64,000 bases of DNA from Polytrichum commune (GCA_950295325.1 OX485805.1:14745501-14809500); one strand, 5' to 3'; positions 11,279 to 23,103 are shown, numbered from the stretch's first letter. The notes: a model not told the origin generated them from the sequence alone. Program-made: numbers and translations.

Positions 11279-13720
11279 TTACTGTCGTGAAATTCGAGCA
11301 AGTTCCCCACATATTTCTGCGAACTTGGGCCTTTTGGTAGGCTCGTATTCAACGCACTTGCACAAGAGGTCTCTCAATCCTTGATCCATTTTGACCTTCT
11401 CGAAATGGACCGTTGCTCCACCAAGCACCAGCACTCTTGCCGCAATGTTAGTGTAATCGTAGAATGGTGCCTTCCCGGTGATGACCTCGTAGCATGTCAT
11501 TCCAAAACTATAAACATCTGCTGCCTTGAGGTCAATCGGCAGGGGTCTCTTGAGACTTTCATTGAGAATCACCTCTGGTGCCCGCCACCAACTGGTGCCC
11601 GAAGTTTTACATTCAACTGCCTCCTTGTCGATAAACTGAGAAACGCCGAAGTCTGTAATTTTGATGTCCATGTTGCTTTCACGGGAGCCCATGTTGCGCA
11701 CCAGCACATTATCGGCTTTAAGGTCCCCGTGGGTTACATTTCGGGAGTGCAAGAATTCCATGCCCAGTGCAACTTTGGTGATGATGGCCAGTAGCTCGGA
11801 TTGAGGGATAGGACTCGCAGATTTGGCCGCCTTAGCGACCTTTGATTTAATGTATTCTTTTAAAGACTGGTCCATCTCCTCCATCACGATTGCACAATTC
11901 TGGCTTGATATTGTGGAGAATCCCACCAGCCGCACCACGTGCGGGTGCAGCAGCTTCATCAACAAGTCCACTTCTCTTTGCAGCTTCAACACGTACTTCG
12001 ACTTGAACCATTTCACGGCAAATTTGCAACCGATCCAGCTCGCTTCGTACACGTCAGAGGAGGCGCCGTGCCCGAGCTTTCGTACTGGGTGCAGGTCCAA
12101 GGGGTCTATCTTCAAGTATTCGGGCAGGTCATTCCGCACATTTTCCGCCTTCTCCAGGCTGTTGTTCTTGCTGTCCAATGTGAGCAGTTCATCCCAGTTT
12201 TGAGAAAGCTCAAGTTCTAGTGCTGCTCGCTGTTCAACATTAGGATTGAAGCAAGAAATCAGCCTCTGAAAACATGTTAACGGTACGGCGCTCACTGTGA
12301 GGATATGGCAGAGTTCCTCGAAGCTCGGCCGGTTGCAAGGCTCCGGATCCCAGCATGATTTAATGAGCCCTTTCAGGTCTTCACTTAGGTCATCCGGCAG
12401 CACTGGTCGCTCACCATTCTTTACCTTCTCCTCAACCTCTTTGCCGAACTTATTCTGGAACGGTAGGTTCCCGGTGACAACTTCGTAGCATGTCATACCG
12501 AAACTGTATACATCGCCTTTCATCAAGAGATCGTCCGAAGGTTCCTCGTTGTTGTACCGTAAAATGGCTTCCGGAGGAGACCATCTGGCACGATGCGATG
12601 GCTTCCATTTGTCAGTCGGCGCCATTCCGAGCTGCCGGGAGCAATGGAAGTCGGAGACCTTGACGTCGATGTACCCAGATTTCTCTTTAACCAGCAAATT
12701 GGTGCACTTTAGTTCCCCGTGTATGTATCCCTGTCTGTGCAAGTAGTACATTCCTCGTGCAATCTGAGTTATTATGCTGACCTCCTCGGTGCGGCTAAAA
12801 GGACGAGAGGAGAACATCGACTTCCGAGACTCCATGTAATGGCGTAGATCGGCGTCCATCTTCTCATAGAGAACGAGCGTTCTGCTCTCGTCCTGTGCGA
12901 ATCCGATCAGCTGCGTGATGTGAGGATGCGTCAGTTTGATGAGCGAGCTCACCTCCTTCTTTAGCTGCGAGTTGTTCCAGTTGTAGTCAACCGACTTGAA
13001 CATTTTGATAGCGCACTCGCAACCGAGCCACTTGCCCTTGTGCACAAGCGCCATGCCGTCCAGATGCTCGTCTCCTCGGCTCTTCTTGTTCCCCGTTGGC
13101 AAGGCTTTGATCGGATCATCGATGATCACTGAAGAGAAGGTCACACACAGATAACTAGGCAAGATGTTGTCTCCATTTAAGTCTGTGACATTGCACTTAG
13201 CAGATACGACACGCTCCAGTTCCAACATGCATCCGCTGGTATTGTTTTCCAGCTTGAGGTCATGCAATTCCGTTTGCATTTCCTCCTTGTCACTCTCGGA
13301 GTCGAGAGTGAGGAGTTCATCTTTTTGCTGATCTAAGTAGAGGTAGTTCTTCAACGTCGTATCGATTTCGTCGTGAATCTCCTTGAAGGCCTCAGAATTC
13401 TCCGCTCGTCCGAGAACGTTCGGTAATGCAGTTCCTGCGTCTTTGTACGATGCAACCAGAGCCTCTCCTTTTCTTAGCAAATTAACAATCTGATCCAATG
13501 CAAGGGACGTTGAAATATCGGAGGGGTTGTCGTGAACTGCATCAACGCTGGTGCCACTTACAGGATCGTCTGCAGGCGTCTTCGATGCTTTCAACGCCTC
13601 GCCAATTTCTCCGAATCGTTCTGCAAGCCGTTTGCACTGCTTTTTGTTCAAGCATACGTTGGCGGCCATGGCTATCACGTTGTTCACAATTTCTAGGACA
13701 TCGTCTACTGGTGACGCCAT
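11279..13720 (-). CDS. tandem pseudokinase-kinase protein with MLKL-like helical N-terminus
   Basis: An uninterrupted 813-codon frame. The upstream extension to 13750 opens with TTG, so the ATG at 13720 (AAGATGGCG) is chosen. Residues 1-190 are helical and acidic; the start (PVDDVLEIVNNVIAMAANV then LNKKQC) resembles the four-helix domain of MLKL-like and RPW8-like proteins (inference). Residues 205-475 are a kinase fold without a glycine loop: CAIK lysine (239) is kept, but HRD is HGE (334-336) and DFG is DFH (357-359), so it should be catalytically dead. Residues 545-805 are a second domain with GHGASSDV loop (550), AVK lysine (570), HGDLKADN (664-671), DFG (690-692) and APE (714-716), so it should be active, of the plant TKL/Raf-like type. 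The pseudokinase-then-kinase order recalls animal JAKs by convergence. Probably cytosolic; no signal peptide or membrane segment. Substrate unknown. Confidence 0.88.
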   Translation of the reverse strand: MASPVDDVLEIVNNVIAMAANVCLNKKQCKRLAERFGEIGEALKASKTPADDPVSGTSVDAVHDNPSDISTSLALDQIVNLLRKGEALVASYKDAGTALPNVLGRAENSEAFKEIHDEIDTTLKNYLYLDQQKDELLTLDSESDKEEMQTELHDLKLENNTSGCMLELERVVSAKCNVTDLNGDNILPSYLCVTFSSVIIDDPIKALPTGNKKSRGDEHLDGMALVHKGKWLGCECAIKMFKSVDYNWNNSQLKKEVSSLIKLTHPHITQLIGFAQDESRTLVLYEKMDADLRHYMESRKSMFSSRPFSRTEEVSIITQIARGMYYLHRQGYIHGELKCTNLLVKEKSGYIDVKVSDFHCSRQLGMAPTDKWKPSHRARWSPPEAILRYNNEEPSDDLLMKGDVYSFGMTCYEVVTGNLPFQNKFGKEVEEKVKNGERPVLPDDLSEDLKGLIKSCWDPEPCNRPSFEELCHILTVSAVPLTCFQRLISCFNPNVEQRAALELELSQNWDELLTLDSKNNSLEKAENVRNDLPEYLKIDPLDLHPVRKLGHGASSDVYEASWIGCKFAVKWFKSKYVLKLQREVDLLMKLLHPHVVRLVGFSTISSQNCAIVMEEMDQSLKEYIKSKVAKAAKSASPIPQSELLAIITKVALGMEFLHSRNVTHGDLKADNVLVRNMGSRESNMDIKITDFGVSQFIDKEAVECKTSGTSWWRAPEVILNESLKRPLPIDLKAADVYSFGMTCYEVITGKAPFYDYTNIAARVLVLGGATVHFEKVKMDQGLRDLLCKCVEYEPTKRPKFAEICGELARISRQ

Positions 13721-14993
13721 CTTGCCTGACACAGGGTATGTTCGCTGCAAGCACCCGAGATGCTGGTACCAGTTAGCTAGATAATCACAACCCGGGGTAG
13801 CAACTCAAACAAATAATTACAGGGTGCTAGTCCAAAAATTTCACAAAGGCATAGATTTTGTATACATAATTGTACATATATTCTAGATTATGCTTCAAAT
13901 AATCTACAACTTTCAACTGTTGAAGAAGGGTTCAAGAGTTTCAAAAGAGAAGCGGGAGAGAAGTCACCGAGAGAAGTCGGGAAGAGTGGTAGGGTTAGAC
14001 CTTACAAGCTAGAATAATCTATATTATCTTCAATTGTTTTTGTAGATTATATAAATTATAATTAGGCATGATGGAGAGGAGATTATGGATTAGACCCCTA
14101 TCCAAGAGAAAGTCCACAATATTTTCAAATGAATCATGTATTATAATACGTAGACATGTTCAAATAAAAATAAAAATAAATGTATTATGGACGGTCTGAA
14201 TGTGCACTACATCACTCCATTCCAAGTTCGGTAAAATTGTTCTTTGGTATGGATGTACAAGGATAATATGGATGGATTATCTGGTACAAATTATTTGTTT
14301 GAGTTGTCACCCCGGGAATCACAACAGATCAGCGAGATCCTACTGAAGATGTTCGATACACGAAGCATTTTCGAAAACGCGAACAATGTTCGACCTATTC
14401 AGATTAGAGCACATGATAATACTCTGGCAATTTTCAGAGCACACCTCCTGCATCACAACTGACTGAGTGTACATGATCTCTCCGTGTATAGAAATTTGCA
14501 AAGCAGCAGTTATTGAGCACAAAATGTTTCTTGGATCCTCGCAAATTGACCGATCAAAGCTCAAGCGCACACAAACACGTACGACTTAGTCTGGTTAATT
14601 ATTTTGCTACGTGATTGGAACTTAAAAGTGTCGGGAATCAAGTAAGGGAACAAATCGTCGTCATCAGAAGAAACTAGAGGCGAGGAAAGCAGCAGCCACA
14701 AAAACAGTACATCAGCTAAGCCTAACGTTTTCCAAGATCCAAAGATCGCCACTCGAAAACCATTTGGAGCAACAAGGTCAATCACAACCGACTGTACAGA
14801 CAAAATCTACCGACAGAATCTCCCATCGTGGTACAGGGCATCTATACACGATTCTTGGAAGGGGGATTAGCAATACCAGCACATTACACAACTTCTGCAA
14901 CAATCAAAGAGATGACAATCAAAAATATCCACCTCACCTTCAAGCGGCTCTGAAAACACGAGTGATTCGGCAGAACGAGTCGATCTCGGATAG
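13721..14993. other. kinase promoter region and gene-free spacer
   Basis: The first few hundred bases should hold the promoter and leader of the minus-strand kinase. TTGCAG at 13748-13753 on the minus strand could be a splice acceptor of a leader intron. Short open frames (for example 14244-14462) show no recognisable domain. Confidence 0.35.
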
Positions 14994-15074
14994 TCACGCA
15001 AAATCAACTTGCACCGCTACCCCACCTCGCTCTCCGAGGTCGGCAACAATGGCCTCTAGCTCCCGGACACAAGT
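14994..15074 (-). pseudogene. possible terminal exon remnant of an unknown gene
   Basis: Minus strand: a TTAG acceptor followed by 26 codons (RELEAIVADLGERGGVAVQ then VDFA) and TGA. Composition and codon use look coding and the frame fits the acceptor, but no upstream partner exon was recognised in the next 600 bases. It may be a gene fragment carried here, or chance. Confidence 0.25.
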
Positions 15075-15430
15075 CTAACAAAACTTCACAAGTGCGTAAT
15101 ACGAAACTCAGGCTCAGAGTATGAACAAACACAATGGCAGGTAGATATGTGCACTGATCGAAGGTACAGCCCTCCGTCCTCTTTATGCATCCGCTCCCGA
15201 CTTCAAATTTCGGACAGGTCACTCATTGTCGGCTGGCCATAACGATGAGCGTCGTCGAAGGTTGCATCTACTCTGAGCCTGCCGACAGTTCAAAGCATTT
15301 CATATGCGTATATAGTGTGGCGGGGCCCGCGTCACTGAGGCGCTGTGGTCGGAGGCAGGGCCAATCTGCACCGTCGATCTGTCCAGGTCCATCTAGCGGC
15401 CTCAGTGTGCCGAGGTGGCACTGCCCGCAA

Positions 15431-15510
15431 TGTGGGTGGGGTCGGCTCAAGAAGCATGCGAGCTCTAGCCTGCTACTTTTTATTTTTACTTCAAACTTGA
15501 AGAGTGTCGT
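15431..15510 (+). repeat. left member of an inverted repeat pair around the copia element
   Basis: About 80 bases (TGTGGGTGGGGTCGG, CTCAAGAAGC, then TTTTACTTCAAACTTGAAGA) return as the reverse complement at 23741-23825 with few mismatches. They lie outside the LTRs and in opposite orientation, so they are not part of the copia element. Confidence 0.7.
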
Positions 15511-16085
15511 CGCGGTGTAGGAGGAGCTTGTTGAGTTGGGATGGGTTGCCGGATTTGCAGGAGGTGTTGAATTTGATCTTCCCAAGGAAAGTATTTTGGG
15601 TTGAAGGACAAGGAGGAGGACTCTGTGTACTACAAGCGAGAGAGGGTTTACAGTTTTGAGGATTAAGTTAAGTGGCCATTTAGGTAGTTCTAGTAGATGC
15701 TCTTACTAGCAAGGTGTTGATGGCTGATTTTCTTCAGTGGTCTTGATGAATCTCTGAGTGGTATGAAAGATGACTTGATCTCCAAAGAATATGACTTAGA
15801 ATTAGAGCTCATAGAAGGCGGTTTTGAAACTTGGAGCACTGTGCACAATTAGGTGGGTAGAGATGTTTTTTGGGTTTGTTGTTTGTGCTTGTAGATGACT
15901 TCTACTACTTGAGGTGTTGTTGGATACATCGAATATAGCTGGTTGAAATTAAAAATTGGATGAAGAGTGGTATAACACAGAGAAGCTCCTTCTGCTGCAC
16001 ATGGCTTGCACGGAGGCCATCTTGTCAATCCTCAAGACTCAAGCTTGATATTTACACCTTCTTGCAGAAAGAATCAGTAGTAGTG
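15511..16085. other. spacer left of the copia element
   Basis: No gene called. Some frames look weakly coding (for example EELVELGWVAGFAGGVEFD at about 15522-15578) and might be remnants of a gene interrupted by the retrotransposon, but no family was recognised. Confidence 0.3.
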
Positions 16086-16090
16086 AATCT

Positions 16091-16435
16091 TATTGGAGTA
16101 TATACATTTCGCATTGATTACGTTGTTCAAGATTAGCTAGTCACTTGATTAGTCAAGAGTAGTTAGATTGATTAGTGATAGAAGTTTCCTCTTCCACTTC
16201 TGTTGATAAATAAGACAAAGTCACTCCGCTCGCAAGTAGTTGTTGTATGCAAGTCTAAGAGTGTTTGAGTGCAAGAAACCAGTGAGTATATATGAGCAAA
16301 GAATCTTAATAATGAAATTCTGATGAATTAAGCCTGTGCATTGTAAATGTGAGCCTGAGAATAATGTGTGTGATTGTGTCAGTAGGTAAATGAGTTTCAC
16401 TGATTGAGCATTCTGAAATAATATTGTGAACAATA
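16091..16435 (+). repeat. 5' LTR of the copia element
   Basis: 345 bp, with short terminal inverted repeat TATTG...CAATA. A TATA-like TGAGTATATATGAGC near 16286 could be the promoter. It is followed with no gap by the primer-binding site. Confidence 0.93.
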
Positions 16436-16450
16436 GGTTATGGGCCTACA
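16436..16450 (+). other. primer-binding site of the half-tRNA (initiator Met) type
   Basis: GGTTATGGGCCTAC directly follows the LTR. Its first 11 bases are complementary to the anticodon arm of plant initiator tRNA-Met (GGGCCCATAACC), not to the 3' CCA end. This is the primer arrangement known from Drosophila copia, where a 5' half of the tRNA is used. Confidence 0.72.
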
Positions 16451-16906
16451 ACTCCTCTTCGCCCCCCTTGGCTCCTTGGCGCCCCCCTCGCGGTCCCCAC
16501 TGTCTCATTGCCTGTTGTAGTAGTGTCTCAATAGTTATAACCAGTTCTTGGTGTGTTGATTGCCATCTGTTGTGAAACATACTTGCATTGTTAATTTGCT
16601 ATGAATAGTAGTTTTAGAGTCACCAGAAATAAAACAACAAAAGATCTCAAAAATTGTCAGCCTCACTTCTGTATATGGGTTGTCCGATGTGATTTCTGCA
16701 AATTTCATCGCACTACGAATAAGCACTTTGTCACTAGGGTTCAATCTTTCTGCAATCGATAGGTCTCCCACTCGTCTATGCTTGTTTCCTTTCTTGGATG
16801 ATAGCGAGCTACAATCCAACCCGTTTCTGAAGGACTATTGAGAGCAAGCACAAAAATGTGGTGTAATATATTCCCATTTCTCAACTGTGTCATTAATTGC
16901 GTCAAT

Positions 16907-18453
16907 ATGAGTGATCTAAGAGAATTGAATAACCTTGAAAAATACAGTGGGAAGGAGTACAATCTTTGGAAATTTCAGGCACAAGCCTTTCTCAATGGCA
17001 AAGGGTTACTCGAAATTGTTGATGGAACGGAGATGATGCCCAGCTTGCCATCACAACGATCCTCTTCTCACACACTTGACATCCAGTTTGGGAAATCCTT
17101 GTTCAAGGAATTTACCACACCCAGCTCAGACTCAGAATTATCATCAGCAAAGATTGCTGCCACTCAGGATGCCATTCTTGAATTCAAGAAACGCGATAAA
17201 CAAGCTTTCTTGATTCAGACTCAATTGGTGGACAAGAAAATCTTGCATCATATCATCAACTGTAAGACTTCCAAGGATATTTGGGACAAGCTTGCGTTTA
17301 TCCACCAGAGAACTGCCATTCAATCTTTGTATTAGTTGCAGGAGAACTACTACAACATGCGGCTGGGAGAGAATGGTGACATGGCCACATTCATTGGCAA
17401 TCTTGATTTGCTTAACAGTCAGATTGAAGAGCTTGGTTCAAGACCTTTCTCAGAAGACATGTTCATTTCTAAAATGTGAGCAATCTTCCTGCAATTTATG
17501 ACACGTTCCAAACTATGTGGAAAACCGTGAATCCCACTCAACAAACGTTGATCAATCTACAGACATGGCTTCTTGATGAGGAACGATCCATCTGCAAGCG
17601 CCAAGCCAAAAATGCACATAGCCACACTTCTGCTTATTATTCCAAGAGCTTCCGACCCTCTAGAAAGTATGGGGGTTATCGCAATCCTCGAGCCAATGGG
17701 AGCCCCCCACGTCCTTTCTTGACATCTGATCAACGTGAAGCGCGTCTTCACAAAGCTCAAGAGATTGCTGCGAAGAAACAAGTCTCTCGTTGCGGGAACT
17801 GCGGAGCAATTGGACATTGGCTCAAAGAGTGCCCTCATTCTCCAAGACGGCATGTTCCAGGCAGAAACCCTGGGATGCCAGTATCTTCTACGCATCCCAG
17901 CTTGCCTATGCCAGCATCCTCTTCATCATCTTCATCCTGGTGTGGTGAGCGTGGATCTTCATCCCCCTCGTCTCTTCAAAACTCTCCCATGACCATGACC
18001 ACCCCACGAGCATTCATGGTGCAATTTCTTGATTGTAAAATACAACCTATAGATTGGTTTGAAGACAATGGCTCATCCCATCACATGTCTAACCAACGCT
18101 CCTGGTTCACTAATTTTACCACAGATCATGTTGGCACTTGGCCAGTCCAAGTTGTAGCCGGCCACACAACTTTTGTTGAAGGTTTTGGTGACATCGCCAT
18201 AAAGATATTCATTCACAATCAGTGGGAGCGCGGTAATCTTACAAATGTCATGTTCGTTCCGACTTTGCAGAGAAATTTTTTCTTTGTCTCTTCAGCAATG
18301 CTCAAGAATATCAATACGCTTTACACCAACACGGGCTGCCAAATGTTTGTTGATGGGATTGTGCTCATGGAAGGCTCCTTAGAGGGGATGCTCTATAAAC
18401 TTCATATCAGAGCAATTCTTTCCTCCCTCATGCCAATTCGATCCAATCTTTAG
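16907..18453 (+). pseudogene. gag: copia Gag and protease, broken
   Basis: Starts at the ATG at 16907. An in-frame TAG at 17333 interrupts Gag where the family normally has Gln, and a probable 1-base deletion near 17478 shifts the frame. The frame at 17476-18453 then carries the zinc knuckle CGNCGAIGHWLKEC (CX2CX4HX4C, about 17794) and the protease region WFEDNGSSHHMS (about 18057), where the usual D-S/T-G triad reads DNG. It ends at TAG 18451-18453, and another frameshift follows. Confidence 0.9.
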
Positions 18454-21400
18454 GTACTAGTTCAATTGCTGATGGTACTCGTAGCTTTGAGATCTGGCAT
18501 CAACGGTTGTGCCATCTTAACTATCCAACTATCTTGGCTATGGACCGAACTGATGCAGTTACTGGAATGATTCTCCAGAATAAGCACACCTGTGAACCCA
18601 AAGTTGTGTTCACATGTCTTCTTACTCTCAAAAATAAAAATAAAACGTAGCAATGGTGTTGTGTGGATAGTTAGAAGAGTCTAGAGTCTAGAATTGGGCA
18701 AGTTTAGTTGGTAATGTGTCAGTTGGGATTTAGGGTGGAGTTGAGTTATATGTTGAATGGATGGGATTAAATGAGAAAAACCAATTAAAATTGATTAAGA
18801 AGCTAGGATTGGGAAGGAAATGTGCTCTTGCCCAACTGGCTTGGGTGGGGGTTTTAAGGCTGACAAATAGATTAAAAAAAAAGGGTGATGCTTGTAGTTA
18901 ATATTCTTGTTGAGGTTTACGGGTTGTGTGAGTGTGAGTGTGAGTGTGGATTGAGGGATTACGGATTAGTTTGGGGAGGGATTAATGTAAGGAGGAAGCT
19001 TATATTAGAGTTTAAGGGGGAGGCTTAGGAGGTTGAGTTGCCATTTGACCTTAGAATTATGGCCGGGCCAGGCTTAATTGCCCGTTTTAGAGTAGCGCGG
19101 TGTCAGTTAAGGGTGGTAGGAGCTTTCAAGGGAAGGATCAGGTGCCCTGGATCCTCGGATCCAAGGAAGGGTCTCGAAGAGTTGGTTGTTCTCGGGTTTT
19201 TTCTCTCTGGGAAGAACAGGAGCGAGCAGAGACGCTGGTCGCCGAGGGCGGCTCTCGGTGGAGGATGCACTAATGCACGGAGGAGAGCCCAAAGCGGGTT
19301 CGGAGGGGAAAGGTTACCAAGCAGAGGGATAAGGGCTTGATCCCAGCAGCGGGTGCGCCGCATTTGAGCACCTCCGAGGGCTCAGAGAGGAGGAATTGTG
19401 ATAGATTCAGAGGCAGGTGTTGACGATGGCGACCAAGGCACAGGCTGAGCTGCATCTGGGTAGGAAGTGCCAGTTCGGAGACGAGTTCGAAATGTGTGAC
19501 ATTGTTGGACAAGGCAATGTGTAACTCAGTTCAAGAATCCAGGTGGTGGCTACGGCTGGGAATTTTGGGGCGAAGGTGAGGCAACTACCTGGTGAAGGAG
19601 AATGCACCTCAGACCTTAATTCAGGGGATTAAAACGACCGAAGGAGGTGAGTCTCAAGGAAGCAGGAGCTGGGTTTTAGCACCAGTCCCACATTGCGAGG
19701 CAGGGAGGAAAGCCAAGGTGTTAGGGACCGAATTAACTCGCACAAGGGAAGTAGCTGCTGGGTTTAGCCAGAGGGTGGACTGTAACCGAGGGGCCGAGAG
19801 GGGAGTAGCGGGGAGAAGGGCATGTGCCTACTGTTGCACAACAAAGAGTAATTTAAGGACAATGCTGGCAGACCGAAGGGGTAAGGGGAGAAACAAAGAT
19901 GGTAGATTGGGTGAGTAGTTAATTAGGATTAAGTGTGTAGCCCCCCCCCCCCCCACAATGTACAAGGGTGAGGCCAAGGCCATTAACACCCAAGCCTTAG
20001 GGTGATTTAGTGGGTGAATGTTTAGCCTTAAGTTGGAGTTGGTTGTTAGGGTTGATGTAAGGGACACGATCACGAAAGCACAAAGCATTTATGAATGCTA
20101 AAATCTCTTGTGACATGAATAAAGCTTTGAGTTTAGCGATCATATGGATTGAGCATTGAGGGCCTCGGCAAGAGTTGCAATTAGGATCAAGAAAATCACA
20201 TGTGGGTCTCAGGCCTCCACCCGGACTAGGACGCATAAGGGTGGAGGTTTGTGGCTGACAACACCCCTACTTTCTATGAAGGTTGTGTCCTCGGTAAAAG
20301 TCACCAACATAGTTTCTTGTCGCAGTCACCAAGAATTCCTTAACCAATTCCTCGCTACCTTATTCATGCAGACATTTGCAGCCCCATGGCACAAGCTTCT
20401 CTGGGAGGAGCACTCTACTACTTGTTGTTCAAAGATGATCACTCCGGCTTCAGATACATATTCTGCATTGTCGAAAAATCTGAGGCTCTACATTGCTTCC
20501 GGAGTGTTTTTCACGATGTTTTTTGAGACATTGGAAACTATATGCAGATTTTTCGCACTGATGGAGGTGGAGAATTCAACAGCAAGAAGTTTCAAGAATA
20601 TCTTTCTCAAAAAGGTATCCGACATGAAACCACTGCACCCTATTCACCGGAACAGAATGGTTTCTGTGAGCGGGATAATCGTACAATTATGGAAATCGTT
20701 CGGTCTCTTCTCCACACCAGTGGGTATACTCTGAGTTTTTGGACTAAAGCTTGTCATATTGTCGTATATACATTGAATCACACTCTCTCACGTTTAATTC
20801 CTAGTAACACACCATTCTTATTGTGGTATGGCTCTAAGCCCTCTCTTGAGCATCTAAGGGTTTTTGGGTGCCAAGCTTATGCATTCATTGACAAGCGGCA
20901 TCACACCAAGCTCAATCCTAAGAGCCATCTTTGTTTCTTTCTGGGCTATTGTGATCACACTAAAGGGTATCGCCTATGGGATCCTATGACTTCTAAAGTC
21001 TTGATTCACCGCGATGTTATTTTCAATGAGCAATTTCTTTATGGCACCTTGGCTAAGGGGCCTTCCGACTCATCTTCTTCAGCCATTTTTGTTGTTGATC
21101 CTGATACTCAAGCTGCAACTGTTCCCCTTCATCCTGCTGTCCCATCTTGTTCTTCTTCTTCCTCCCAAGAAACAAGATCAAGAACAAGAACAAGTCATCT
21201 CTGATAGTGTTTCCGTTTCTGCAGCGGTTATTTTTGAAGAGCCTACCGCACCATTTCTTCTTACCCCAGGGACTGTAGTAGATCATCCAAATTACCAAGC
21301 ACAGACACTTGTTTGGCTACGGCTCTTAATTGAGCTTGATGATGTTACCCCCACCTCATCGTCTTCAACTGCTTCCCTTTCATTGGCTCATGCACACCTA

Positions 21401-23103
21401 GCCAATAAACCTGGAGATTTTTCTAGACAACTTCAGAACCCTTCGGCGGTGAGCTTCCCGAGCAACTACGACCCTGATAGTGACTCAACAGTCTCTTCTC
21501 CGCCCCTGCCACACCCTGTCATTGCAGATATTTCTCCTGATGATCCCTTAACATTTCAAGATGCTATGCAAAGTCCTGACACCGCTCAATGGTTGCATGC
21601 CATGACCGATGAGATTGGTTCTTTGATAGAAAACAAGACTTGGAAGCTGGTTCGCCTTCCTGATGGTCGCAAAGCCATCAAATGCAAATGGGTTTTCAAA
21701 ACCAAGTATCTACCCAACGGGAATGTCAACAAATTCAAAGCCCGTTTGGTTGCCAAGGGTTGCACCCAAAAAGTTGGGATTGACTATACTGAAACATTTT
21801 CACCCGTTGTTAAGTTTGAAACTGTCCGTGTGGTCATGGCTATCACTGCCGCCGATGACTTGGAGATAATTCAATTTGATATCAAGACGGCGTTCTTGCA
21901 TGGTGACATTACTGAAATTCTCTACATGGAGCAACCTGAAGGATTTGTTGATTCTACTCACCCTGACTATGTTTGCCTCCTTCAGAAAGCCCTTTATGGA
22001 CTCAAACAAGCTTCCCGCAGCTCAAACCACAAATTTCATCAGTTTCTTCTCAAATTTGGTTTTCAAGCTAGTGACACTAATCCGTGTGCCTATTACTCTT
22101 GTCAAGGTGGCCAAACAGTGATTCTTCTCATCTATGTTGACGATGGGTTTGCCTGCTTCACTCGTAGCACCAACATTGATCATATTTTGAATTCCTTGGA
22201 TGAAGCTTTCTCTAATACTCGAGGGCCTGCCAGCTGTTATGTTGGACTCCGAATTACTCGTCACCGAGCGACTCACGAGTTCTTCTTGGATTAAACTCAT
22301 TATCTTACAAAATTGGTTTGCAAATTTGGGTTTTGAGATTCTATCCCTCTCTCTGTCCCAGTTGATCCTCACACCCATTTGAGTTTTCTCTCGTCTGCAG
22401 ACTGCTCTGCTGATCCCGTTTTTCCTTATCAAACTATAGTTGGTTGTATCCAATTTGCCTACCTTGGCACTTGCCCTGATCTTTCATATGCGGTTAGTGT
22501 TGCAGCAAAATACTGTGCTCATCCTTCGTCTGCACACTATAATGCTCTTCGTATCTCAAGTATCTCAAGTATCTTGCCGGGACTCTGCAACTTGGCCTTT
22601 CCTTCTCAGGCACTGATCATCATGTTTCCCTCACTGCCTATAGTGATGCCGACTTTGCCATGGATCTTGACGACCAATGCTTTCGCTCTGGGTTCATATT
22701 TTTTGTGAATCATGGTCATGTTCTTTGGGCTTCCCGAAAACAAGCTAGCTGTGCTAGCAGCACAACTAAAGCATAATATCTTGCAGCATCCTCCACTACT
22801 AAAGAGATTATCTGGCACAAACACCTGCTCTCCAGTCTTGGCAAAACCCTTTCTTCTCCTACAATTTTATTCATTGACAATCAAAGTGCATTGCATCTTA
22901 TTAAGAATCTTGAATTCCATTGACGGATTAAGCACATCCATGTTCAGTATCACGTCATCCGCAAAGCCTTTTTAGCCGATGTCATCCTCCTTTCTTTTGT
23001 CTCCACTCATGATCAATTGGCTGATATCTTCACTAAGGCACTTCCCAAGGAGATTTTTCAACAACTGCGCCATCATCTTGGCATGTGTTCAGTTGAGCAT
23101 TGA
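18454..23103 (+). pseudogene. pol: copia Pol (integrase, reverse transcriptase, RNase H), broken and interrupted
   Basis: The pre-integrase motif WHQRLCHLNY lies at about 18497, is cut by the nested insert after 18608, and resumes at about 20254 with CVLGKSHQHSF. The integrase core includes HADICSP (about 20368), RTDGGGEF (about 20551) and SPEQNGFCERDNRT (about 20644), with two in-frame stops before it. After a frameshift near 21190 the reverse transcriptase runs to 22294 with KARLVAKG, FDIKTAFLHG and the catalytic YVDD (about 22135). RNase H fragments follow in several frames, ending with ADIFTKALPKE and TGA at 23101-23103. Several lesions make the protein non-functional. Confidence 0.9.
18609..20248. 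mobile_element. 1.64-kb nested insertion inside copia pol
   Basis: TTGTG occurs on both sides (18604-18608 and 20249-20253). Taking out the segment with one TTGTG makes the pol frame continuous through the pre-integrase zinc region, so both borders are well supported. The insert is strikingly G-rich on the plus strand, unlike the flanks, with (GTGTGA)n near 18927 and a run of 14 C at 19940. No domain, LTR pair or terminal inverted repeat was recognised; a non-autonomous LTR or other retroelement fits a 5-bp duplication. Confidence 0.72.

Noticed and set aside
11381-12746. Long plus-strand open frames across the kinase
   Set aside because: They are antisense shadows of the highly conserved minus-strand kinase domains.
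13721-13750. Ten-residue N-terminal extension of the kinase
   Set aside because: It would need a TTG start; the ATG at 13720 has a good context and begins the helical domain.
16094-16432. LTR ends set at the usual TG...CA
   Set aside because: With those ends the flanking pentamers do not match; with TATTG...CA(A)TA the perfect AATCT duplication appears on both sides.
18927-18948. Telomere-like GTGTGAG repeats in the nested insert
   Set aside because: A short simple repeat, not the plant telomere unit TTTAGGG.
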